Shown piece after piece: positions 1 to 9,342 of a stretch of DNA of 46,602 nucleotides; within the stretch, counting starts at the first letter, position 1; every line of letters starts with the position of its first letter. The stretch comes from Branchiostoma floridae (taxonomy: Eukaryota; Chordata; Leptocardii; Amphioxiformes; Branchiostomatidae). The notes under the pieces were generated by a model. That model searched no databases. It worked only from the letters and a program-made list of their open reading frames with translations, and had not been told where the DNA came from. The DNA lies in NCBI RefSeq assembly GCF_000003815.2, contig NC_049984.1, forward strand, positions 27,779,652-27,826,253, in the 5' to 3' direction. Made by a program: the position numbers and the translations under genes.

Positions 1-288
1 ATAATTTGGCAAGGCAGCTAATTACAGAAATTCCCCTGTAATTGTTCGGGTCATCTTTTTGACCGCCTTTATGTACAGGTACAATGTGGCTTTCACGCCA
101 TTGTTGGGGAAAGTGCCCGGTTGAAAGGATTAAATTAAACAGTTTAGTTAATGGGTATGTAAGGATATGTGCTGCGCATTTTAGCATTTCGTTCAGTATA
201 AGGTCGTTACCTGACGCTTTGTTATTCTTTAATTTGGAGATGGCTTGTCTAATTTCGTTCTGATGGATCTCGGAATCTAAGGGGTTGT
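1..288 (-). pseudogene. non-LTR retrotransposon reverse transcriptase, downstream half
   Basis: Read on the minus strand from 288 to 1, this is an open frame with the start of a non-LTR reverse transcriptase domain: a KNNKASGNDLILNEML-type block, then FNLILSTGHFPQQW, then HIVPVHKGG and NNYRGISVISCLAKL. These match, block for block, the plus-strand element at 45697-46338, so both belong to one family. The fragment runs off the window at base 1, so the catalytic YxDD region is not seen. Its upstream half lies beyond the large transposon at 11056-11320. The clade (Jockey/I/CR1-like) is not resolved here. No start codon is expected because this is the interior of a polyprotein. Confidence 0.9.
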
Positions 289-293
289 AAATT
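289..293. repeat. left target-site duplication AAATT
   Basis: AAATT directly precedes the left terminal repeat (CACGGGGGAC at 294). The same five bases follow the right terminal repeat at 11051-11055. Keeping one copy and removing 294-11055 rejoins the interrupted reverse transcriptase in frame. Because AATT is palindromic next to a T/A flank, a 3-bp AAT reading with one extra TIR base is also formally possible. Confidence 0.88.
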
Positions 294-377
294 CACGGGG
301 GACAATCTACGTCATAGGTTGCAAAGACGTTTTCGACCGTCCGAAGGGACAATTTCGATGGTCGCGGAGATTGATTC

Positions 378-524
378 GACGGTTGCAAGGGCAAATTCGA
401 CAGTTACACAGAAAAATTCGACGGTTACACAGAAAAATTCGACGGTTACACAGAAAAATTCGACGGTTACACGAAAAAATTCGACGGTTACACGAAAAAA
501 TTCGACGGTTACACAGACAAATTC
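378..524 (+). repeat. 21-bp minisatellite, 7 units, inside the left TIR
   Basis: There are seven consecutive 21-bp units of the type GACGGTTACACAGAAAAATTC. Units 1 and 2 are slightly divergent, units 5 and 6 carry ACGAAAA, and unit 7 carries CAGACAA. The unit length is a multiple of three, so several frames stay open and give false repeat proteins on both strands. Its place near the transposon end suggests protein-binding sites, which is inference. Confidence 0.95.
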
Positions 525-992
525 GGTTTGCGGAGACAAATTCGACGGTCGGGGAGAAAACTCCGGTACTGAAGGGCCGTCCAGTGAGCGTTTTTGGTAC
601 CAGAGGCGAGGTAGGTCGTCCACAATTTCTTCTTCTAACGTCATCTAAGAGAGGTTTTGTGTAAACTAGCCTAGACTATCAGGTGACAGAGTATCTCTGG
701 ATCATCGGAAGCCAAAAGTTATCATCTTTTCATGTAATTGAGTCGAGATAGAGGGAGCGCCGTTGTTGAATGCCGACTTCCAATAGCAAAGTTATCGATG
801 TCAACAGTTGACAAATACCGTATTTTGAGCGATTAAAATTAACATCGTCGACGAAATCCATATCGTCTAGCCACCGGGAGGTTCTTATCCACGAAATGAG
901 ACTATGGAAGCATTGTTACTACCCACATAGGGCGAAAATCAGAAGAGATAATAAGTTTTAGCGCTACCCCCCTCCCCCATTTGTCGACACGT

Positions 993-1034
993 ACCACGTG
1001 TGGGAAATTTATATTTTTTTATATACTCAGGCGA
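993..1034 (+). promoter_or_regulatory. candidate inward promoter in the left TIR
   Basis: A TATA-like tract (TTTATATTTTTTTATATA, 1008-1025) follows an E-box (CACGTG, 995-1000). It lies about 100 bp upstream of a candidate splice donor CAAG|GTGGAT (exon end 1131). The same block is present in reverse at 10380-10410, where it would drive the opposite gene. A transcription start near 1045-1055 is inferred from TATA spacing only. A 14-codon upstream ATG frame starts at 1053. Confidence 0.5.
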
Positions 1035-1131
1035 CAGTACGATATTCGTACTATGAGTGCATCTGCCCTGTCACCATTGCTATGGCTTTCTTGAAGGACT
1101 AACCGAATAGTCCATGCTTTAAAACTTCAAG

Positions 1132-1388
1132 GTGGATTGTTGTATCACTTGACCGCCCCCCTCCCACATTTTCCCTCCAGATGATGTTACAAAGTTTAGT
1201 AGCAAGACCACACATGGTTAGCATCTTTGTAATATTGTAATGCTGTGTACTATTTCCTTGTATAACGTTAATGGTTTTATGTAAATCAGGTAATAAGGTA
1301 TGATGTTTATAGGTTATGTTTTAAATGTTTAGCTTTTGGTGTATATTTCCAGACAAAGACTGACCTTTTTTTTTAATTCACATTTCAG
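1132..1388 (+). other. candidate 5' UTR intron of the zinc-finger gene
   Basis: The donor CAAG|GTGGAT sits inside the TIR. The acceptor (TTTTTTTTAATTCACATTTCAG) ends at 1388, two bases before the ATG at 1391. The same donor sequence in the other TIR can pair with the acceptor at 9659-9661 on the minus strand. The donor is only moderately good; the acceptor is strong. Confidence 0.5.
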
Positions 1389-1390
1389 CC

Positions 1391-2263
1391 ATGGAGTTTG
1401 ACGGCTAGAACAGGCTTGTGCCCGTACAAGCTGAAGATGGAGAGCAGCAGCCTGTTCCAGCCGTCAACTCAAGTACCAAAGATGGTCAGGACACTACCCC
1501 AGAGTCATCTTCCTCATCATCTCAGTCCTCTGCTGTTGAGCAAGAAGGAGCTGACGTTACCACGCAAAAACAGTTACTATGCAACCTCTGCAGCACTGGA
1601 AAGAACTATTCAACTGTCAGTTCCCTGGCAGAGCACAAGCGAAGAATCCACGGTTTAGGGAAGGCTCCAGCTTTCCATTGCACCATCTGTGACAAGAACT
1701 TTGTGTATGGCAGAGACTTTCATGACCATCTGGCCAGTCACAACAAGGAGAAGAAGCATGTGTGCACTGTCTGTGGCAACAGGTACACAAGAAGGTCCAG
1801 TCTCCTACAGCACAGGAGACTGCATGACCCAGATGGACACAAATGCCACACATGTGAGAACTTCTTCCCAACAGACGCCAGACTGAAAGAACACCAGGTT
1901 GTCCACACTGGAGAAACTCAGCATGTGTGTGATGTATGCCAGAAGAAGTTTAAGTATAAAAGGGGCTTGATCACTCACATGAGACACTTGCATCCACAAG
2001 GGGATGAAACACCAGCAAAGTGCACAGTTTGTTCGAAAGAGTTTAAGTGTGAACAGTACCTGAAGAGACACATGTTGGCACATTCCGAAGTAAGGCCGTT
2101 CTTGTGCGACACCTGTGGGAAGGCATTCAAGTCTAAAGATGTCTTAAAGAAACATACTAAGACCCATACCCAACCCCAACCGGCAAAGTATGTGTGTGAG
2201 AAATGTGGCCATAGGTTTGATCAGGAGGATGAGCTAAAAGCTCATACACCTATCCACACTTAG
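1391..2263 (+). pseudogene. transposon-encoded C2H2 zinc-finger protein with one in-frame stop
   Basis: ATG at 1391 follows a strong splice acceptor. The frame reads MEFDG, then TAG (1406-1408), then NRLVPVQAEDGEQQ, and stays open to TAG at 2261-2263. After a Ser-rich lead there are eight C2H2 fingers, roughly one every 25-30 residues, each with CxxC and HxxxH or HxxxxH; examples are CTICDKNF, CTVCGNRY, CDVCQKKF and CDTCGKAF. TGE-type linkers are mostly absent. The first finger (CNLCSTGKNYS) is the least typical. No KRAB, BTB or other partner domain is seen. It probably binds DNA, perhaps the element's own ends, but this is inference. It is convergent with the transposase gene. The stop could be a real mutation (CAG to TAG would explain it), a sequencing error, or bypassed by starting at a later ATG (1437 is out of frame; the GTG at 1418 is in frame). 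Confidence 0.88.
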
Positions 2264-3983
2264 AACAGTCTAGTTTTACTTTTAGCTCATAAGTTGTTTG
2301 TTTTCATGTTGTTCTAACATTTCAACAGCTATTCACATGTGGAGCTATGAGAATGTTGACTTTGCATTTATCTTGTAATATTACCTATAATGACTTTATT
2401 CAATTTGGTGTATATAACTGGTTATAGGGATATTCATGTTGAAAAGTTTATCACTTTTTGGCAGCTCCACATGGAAAGATTTCAAAACGTATACAACACT
2501 ATGTTACATGTTAAATCAAAGATTAAACCTACTGCCAATGATGGAAAATTCAGGTCATTGAATAGCATGGAGAATCCAATATTCATACAGTTGAACACTG
2601 ACTTTATTCTGGAACATTATCAAACATATAACTTCATGCCCACTAAAAGAAAAATGGAAAAAGGCTTTCACTGTTAGTACAGTTATCGTATCATTCTGCA
2701 GTTTAAATTATCCAAACATTCATATCACATATTACCATTGGCATCATGCTATGATATAAATACATGTGACGAGCGCATTACAATTATGCAAAATAGTGGG
2801 CATTTCTTGTTGCTTTCAAAGTATATAGGGTTGTTAGACATGTAACTTCTGTTGTAGTTAGCATTTATTGTTCTTTAAGAAATTAAAGCAACAGTGGTTT
2901 GTTTTTACATATGTAAGGTTTACCATTTGTATTTAGATTGCGACAAATAGGGAAACAGACCCTATGCTATAGGTGTCCACTGTACATGTACAGTATACCA
3001 CTAAATCTTCAAATGTAGTGGATTTGTAATCAACCGTACTCTGAATAACAGTACTGGTGGAGTTTAACCAAACCTACTCAGGAAAACACAGAAAAAGGCT
3101 TTCAATGTCAGTACACTATGATTTCTGCAGTTTAAATTATCCTCACATTCATATCACATACTAATCGATGCTATGAGAAATACTGCCTTACCATTACAAT
3201 GCTGTAAAAGAGGGGGCATTGTCATTTGTTGCTGTTTTCAAAGTATATATTAGGGTTGTTGGACATGTAACTTGTGTATGAGCTGGTATTTCTTGTTCTC
3301 CAAAGCAACAGTGGTTAATGTTTTTACATATATAAGGTTTACCATTTGTATTTACAATGTGACAATTATAAGGAAACAGACCTAAAGTTGTCACTGCACA
3401 TGACATTGTAGAGTATACCACTAAATCTTCAAATGCAGTGGATTTGTATTTTGCAATCAACCCTACTCAGGAAAACAATTGAGTTTAACAAAACCTACTC
3501 AGGAAAACACAGAATTTGTAACCAAACAGAATAAATTTTGTGATCAATAACATTGTCTTGTATTGTTCTATTAAATTCCTGAGGGAATGTCAGATGATCA
3601 GCACAAGAAAAGGTAGTAAGACTGGTCTATTCCTTAGTTGGTAATGAGTGTACATGTAATTGGTATCTAAACACAGAATCCTTCCTCATAACATAGCCTT
3701 GTAACCAAATAAAATGCAAATCATTTAAGATAACGAAGGGGCTTAAGAAATATATCCTTTTGATTTCGTTATTAGGATGATGATACATTTCTAAGTTACT
3801 TACATCACATAAAATTTCAGATTTTCATTCCATTCTACAAAGATTTGAGATATAAGTTCTGAAGTTCCACAGCAAATGAAACTATTCAAACATTCCAGTT
3901 ATACTGCACATTGCTAAGTGATAACACTCAGAGTAAAACACCATAGGAAAAGAAAAACTAAACAGTAGTGTGGATATCAGGTC
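2264..3983. other. non-coding interior between the convergent genes
   Basis: This AT-rich stretch lies between the two genes' 3' ends. The one open frame (2390-2677) is short and compositionally unremarkable. ATTAAA near 2882 and AATAAA near 3707 could serve as poly(A) signals for the zinc-finger transcript. Most of it is a diverged direct duplication, listed separately. Confidence 0.6.
2651..3525 (+). repeat. diverged direct duplication of about 420 bp
   Basis: 2651-3075 and 3090-3525 share a series of blocks in the same order: GAAAAAGGCTTTCA, CTGCAGTTTAAATTATCC, CATTCATATCACATA, AAAGTATATA then GGGTTGTT, TAAGGTTTACCATTTGTATT, GGAAACAGACC, AGTATACCACTAAATCTTCA and AACCAAACCTACTCAGGAAA. The copies differ by many small indels, so this is an old tandem duplication inside the transposon, older than the near-identical TIRs would suggest for the insertion. 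Confidence 0.85.
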
Positions 3984-4957
3984 CTAAATTTCGATTCCAG
4001 CTCTTGTTGATGGTAGCATCTTGCTTTCATCAATACGATGATGCTGTCGAACTCCACGTGTTCCTCGGGATGGCTCATTCGGTCCTGAAATCTGCCCATG
4101 CCTTCGATGGCTTTTCCTTGTTCGTGGAGTGTCAAACATGTGATTCCTGCAGAATGTAGAGTATAAATGTGATTTTATTAGTTTTGTCAGAATTGAGCCA
4201 GTTAACAAAAGAAAATTAATGCCACAAACCCATCAAGCCGATCCCGGGACTCAACATTACAATGGCTCTGGACAGGACATACATGTACAGTAATGAGCAA
4301 GCAGATAATAAGGGCCCACACTCCATCCAAGAAAGAACAAGCCAGTGACCCTTTTTAATGGATTGAGGACTGTATAACCTACGTCTATGCATGTTATGTA
4401 CCTGCTATTGATTACAATGGTTCTTAAAACTTTTTATAGTCTATTATGAGTCAGTGGGGACACCTAGGTTCTGGATGTAAGAGGGTTGGTTTCCTGGGCT
4501 GCAAAATCTCACCTTGGTTTGATTTCACGTATGTGTTTCTTGTCTTGAGAAAGGCATGGCTCCATCTCCATGGTGGGGCTGCCATGTTCAGGATCAGCAG
4601 TCACGACTGGGTACACTGATGATTTTTTGGTTCTCATGTCCCACTTGCTGCAGAAACAAATGATTACAACTGCTATATTAATTTTGAATCATAATGGATT
4701 CTTCATTTTTCCCTAACCCAATTTCTAGCTGTATATAAAGGAGAGATGCAGAAGATATGTTAAAAAACAATTCATGATGTAACTACACCCTGAATACAAT
4801 TCTTCTCTTCATGGACAGAAATAAATGATTCAGAATTATTGTATAGCCAGCATTTTATGAAGATTATGTCTGAAACATAACATTTCTAAGGTGAAACACA
4901 AGGATGTGAAAAAAGGGAATTAGAATCACTCCATCTGCATGTAAATTTATACTACAT

Positions 4958-5119
4958 GTAGAAGCTGTTTAATTGCACATCCCATTTGACAGCATATTTC
5001 GTGCAATTGTCCGGGTGGTGCAACAAAGCGAAGTTATCTACCTTGCCTACGGGCTTTTGGGATTCTGTGCAATTAACAGAAGTGTGCAATAATCTGTCGC
5101 ACAATTAACTGACTTCTAC
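4958..5119. mobile_element. MITE-like insertion in intron 1 of the transposase gene
   Basis: The ends GTAGAAGCTGTTTAATTG and CAATTAACTGACTTCTAC are imperfect inverted repeats about 160 bp apart. The interior has further hyphenated symmetry (GTGCAATTGTCC and GTGCAATTAACA). It lies just 3' of the inferred exon 1 donor (5154). Reading through it adds about 27 spurious residues and a stop to the long frame. No clear target duplication is seen, so boundaries are approximate. Confidence 0.5.
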
Positions 5120-8100
5120 TGTATATAACTACATAAAATGAGCCATGAACAAACCGATGTGGATCCAGCCTTGTTGCAAGTATCTCACAGACAGTGCCGA
5201 AGTGTCGAGTGAGCTCTACAGCTGTCAGTGTGCCACAGTGCCCTGTCTTGTCGTCCCCTGTCATCTCGCTGAAGAACTGCTCGCAAAGGGAACTGGAGAA
5301 TGCCCTCTGGTTGTAGCTGCCTTGTTTTACGAGCGGGTAGAGAATCATGTGAGCTTCTATTGATGCAACTGTGTCCTCCCAGATTTGCCAAGGATATCCT
5401 ATCGCAGCACTGTATATGTACCTTCCTGGCGGTGGAAAGGTGTGGAAGCTTACTCCATGCATCAGGAACGATCTTAGTCTGAATCGCATGTTTGCTCTTT
5501 CTGCGGCAGAGATGCCGGGCTGATCATGCGCCACGATCAGGCCTTCTCTGATATGTCTGACAAAGAGGGCTTCCGTAGAAAAACCCAGCTGCACCATCTT
5601 GTCTTGAACCTCACTACTAAAGAATATGCATGCGATGGGAACACTTTGAGCATCTAGCATGTCTTCAACCATACTGATGTTAAGGCTTGTTGATCTGTCC
5701 TTGGCTACTTGGATCCATGCATCCTTTTTCAGTCCTTTCACATTGCCTCTCGCACAATGTGCTCTCCACCTGGTGATAAGGTGGTCCCCATCAATGCAGC
5801 TTACCTCAAGCTGGGATCTTTCAGTACTGAATTCTGGCTTGTAGAACCATGCAGCAGGCTCACTAGTTCCTTCCACTTTTACATCATTGCTGATAGCACT
5901 TGTTCCTTCCCATTCTTTCTGCTTTACAGCATATCTATACTCTGACAGGGAGACATTGAGTGCTTGCTTGGGGTACTGATTTGACAGGAGTACCTTTTCA
6001 CATAGGACAGACAATGGCATCATTACTCTGGTCCTCCTCCTCTTCACTTCAACATGAGAACCATCTGCAAGAATATCACACAATGCATTTACTTTCCTGT
6101 ATTTGGGCCAGCTCCGCATGATTGCTTCACAAGCTTGTAGTTGTACACTTGATTTCAAACACTCCACTATACAGTTCAGCTCAACATTACGGAAGGAAGA
6201 GTCAAGTACTGCAGCAGAGGAAAATTTCCCTTTGAAGTCTTCAAGATTCTGATTGTTCCATCGCCCATCAACATTGGCCTTTTCAAAATGCATCAGTTGT
6301 TCCAGGATTTCTCTGTATTCAGATTCACTTAGTTGATGCTTGGGCTGATCTGCCTCATGTGTTTGTTCCGAATCAACTTCCTCTCTTTGTGTCTGGTCAA
6401 GCTCTGCATACACACCTCCATCAGTGTCCATCTGCTCTATCTCTTTCTCATTTTGGATGTCAACATTGTCAGCGTCTGCATCGCTATTCTGTAACTCATT
6501 AGAAATCTTCTCAAAAGCACTGCAGGCTGCACCTCTTGTACCTTTCTCATTATCTGAAGGGTTCTCCAGTGGTAATGTGTCCAACATTGGTAAGAGGGAA
6601 GTGTCGTCATCAGCAGTGTTGGCCATGACACTTGACTCCTGAGCTGTGCTGCTCTTTTGTGTCTTCCATCCCACAGTAGCTGTGGTGGGAAATGGAAGGT
6701 TGTCTTGCATCTTTACTCTGATGACAGATTTTCCTGTTTGTTCATCTTTCTCTACCACCCACTCTAGTGCTTGTATGGTTTTTAAGTCTTCTACAAGTAC
6801 CCTTTTCTTCTGACCACACACCTCCTTCCAGATGTCTTTCTGCAGCTGTAGACGGGTGAGTGGATTGCCATTCTTGTCCCGCACAAGTAGTTGCCTCCAC
6901 TGACCATCAAACGACCGACAAGGAATGTGGATCCCAATGTCATGGCACTTCTGATGATTCTCCTCAACTATGTCCCTCATCACTTCCGAGTTGAGGCTAT
7001 ACCCTTTAAGGAAGTAGTTGGTTGGAAAACCATGACTTAACTCCATGGACCATTCTCTGTCCAGGTTCCCAACAATCTGCACAACGACCTCAGATGCCTT
7101 CTTTCTGTTCAGCTGATAGTGTTCATTGATTAGCCTTTCCACTGACATTAGTAGAGTGGACAGTTCCTCAAGGGCCAGCATGCTCACCCTGACAGGTCCA
7201 GAGGTCACAGCATGTGATAGCTCAGGTTGTCTCACTGCAGTTACAGACGGGAACTCACCAAGAAACTCAACTGCCTCAGCCTTCTCCTTCAGCATTTTCT
7301 TTAGTAACTTTGACTCAGGGGTTAGATGCGAGGGCTTTACTGGGTTACTTCCGCCATATTGACTGACAGCTGCTTGCCATATGTCTGCCCATAGGCCTGT
7401 ATCAGCAGTAACCTTAAATACATTTGTACAGTCTGCTTTGTAAGATAAGTACAGTAGAACAGGACACTGCAGTGCTGCCATTTCAGCATGTAGCTGACTT
7501 AAGTACCTGAATGGAATGTTGTCATGTACATCTGCTGTATATGGACACTTGATCTCAACAGCACTCACTGTACAGTTCTGTGAGGATCTAAGGCTCCTGT
7601 CTGGAGAAACAACTAGAAACGGTTTATCATCCTGCTTCATGATGATACAGCCTTCTTCATACACAAGCAGGTTGGGTTCGAGTGCTGGAAGAATCTTTGT
7701 GGCCAAAGTTGCTGCTGCATCTATTTCATGTTCAACCCCATGAGCCATTGCTCTCTTCTGTTCTTCAGAAAAGGAAGGCGTGTTGCCGGCTTTCTTGACT
7801 GCACGATCAAAGTACTCCTTCTGTGCCTTTAATGACTCTAAGCCAAGTGCCTTGTGGAGCTGGCTACCTGTCACTCTTGCTGAAGATCTGATAGTGTGCC
7901 ATTCTGGTGTTCCTTGTGGAATCTCTCTTGTCTCAATCTTTGTCAGTATGTCGCCATCTTGCAGTGACTCAACTAAAGGTTCTCCATGTCGTTTATGTAG
8001 CTCTTCAATGTCTTGTAGGCTGATGTAGTTGGACTGCTCTGTCAGATTCACCACACTTCCAGGCATGAAGTCAGTGCTGCCACCATTTAAAATGGCCATC

Positions 8101-8555
8101 CATTGGCAGAGTTGCTCCCTGACGGTTGTCCATGTAAACTTGTACTCTTGCATTTGATGAAGTACTGTGTGCAATGCACTGATGACATAGATGTATTTTG
8201 ATTTCCTCCAGTCATCACCACCTCTGGACTTGAATGACTGTAATGCAAATCCTTTCTTCTTCTGCAGGTGCCTCACCTCAGCACTTTTCATGCCCATCAG
8301 CAGAAACAAGTCATATAACTCATCATACAACCTTTGTTTTGATTGCTCATCCAACTGGTCACTCATTGTGATATCTGAACGTGACTGAATTGTGATTACA
8401 AGGTCCACCAAAGACTGTACCTTTCCTAGATCCTTGTGTAAATCCTCTTTTCTCTGTTCAAGTGAAGGCTCTGGTCCGTGACCAAGCAGGTTCACATCTC
8501 CACTGGTCTGGGTGAGTCCTGGGGAAAGCTTTTTACCATCAAAACATAGGCAACA

Positions 8556-8558
8556 TCA
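8556..8558 (-). other. in-frame TGA inside the transposase frame
   Basis: The minus strand reads GAA GGG AAA TGA TGT TGC CTA TGT TTT GAT GGT. The frames on both sides are the same frame, and the FDGKK motif, with the putative first catalytic Asp, begins four codons after the stop (Asp is the sixth). No plausible intron removes it: the only nearby GT..AG pair is 18 nt apart. It is a nonsense mutation, a base error, or recoding, in that order of likelihood. Confidence 0.9.
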
Positions 8559-9342
8559 TTTCCCTTCAAGTGCTTTGCTGGCCATAGCTACCATAGGTTC
8601 GATAAATCCAGGGTCAATAGTGCTAGGGAAGTCTCCATACGGTTGGAACTTTGATAGAATCTCTGCGCTTGGCACAGCGAAGTTGATTGATGTACCCGAT
8701 GTTGGACACTGTCCAATGGAGGCATTTCCTGTCAACACTTGTCCTATGCCTCTGTTGCCGCTCATCAGTCGTAGGAATCTGCCACCAAATAGGCGCCACC
8801 CAATCTTCCAAAAAGTTTTGGTGACTGGAGAATACCTCATTCCGGTGCTGCTTGTATCTAGGTTGTACCAGTCAACCACTTCACACCATAGATGGAAGCA
8901 AATATTATCAAGAGGAAACTTACCAGCTTCCACCAAGTGGCATAATCGTAGCAGAATATCTTGTTTACTTGAGTCTAGGTCCCTTAGTTCCACCAGTACT
9001 CTCGGTAACAGGTCAATCATCTCTTGAACAGTCTTGTCAATCCTTGATGAGTCATCTTGGTCCAAGTCCAGAAAATCACCAGCTGAAACTTGCGTGTACT
9101 CGTCTTTTGTCTTTGTCATTCCTTCACACATGGCTGTGTTCCAAGCATCTGATTTTTTTGGCGTACCAAATCTTATCCGCTTCCTTACACTGCCTTGTGG
9201 GCTAGGAGACACTTGACTATGTTTGAAACCTCGTTTTGCTCTGGAACTCCTTTTTGGGTTGGACCTTGGAAGTTTGACTCTCCCTTTTGCAGCAAATGGA
9301 CTTGCACTGTTTTCCTCAAAGGTGGTGTCTTCTTCTTCATCT

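Larger units (their letters stand above)
294..1182 (+). repeat. left terminal inverted repeat (about 889 bp)
   Basis: It is the reverse complement of 10220-11050, with only scattered single-base differences plus a minisatellite length difference (7 against 4 units of 21 bp). The match ends at CTCCAGAT (1175-1182). It contains the minisatellite, an E-box CACGTG (995-1000), a palindrome AGTACGATATTCGTACT (1036-1052), a TATA-like tract and a candidate splice donor. The remainder (525-990) has no coding signal that I trust. Confidence 0.93.

Noticed and set aside
312-664. Overlapping open frames with repeated VTVEFF or RKIRRLH units on both strands (also at 10743-11032)
   Set aside because: They are by-products of the 21-bp minisatellite, whose unit length keeps several frames open. 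There is no start context and the repeat number differs between the two copies.
2390-2677. 95-codon plus-strand frame inside the large transposon
   Set aside because: It overlaps the diverged direct duplication, and the second copy of that repeat does not keep the frame open.
8496-8555. An intron between the two long minus-strand frames
   Set aside because: A CTTTCCCCAG acceptor is present, but the only upstream GT is 18 nt away and the frames already agree without splicing; one TGA is the simpler reading.
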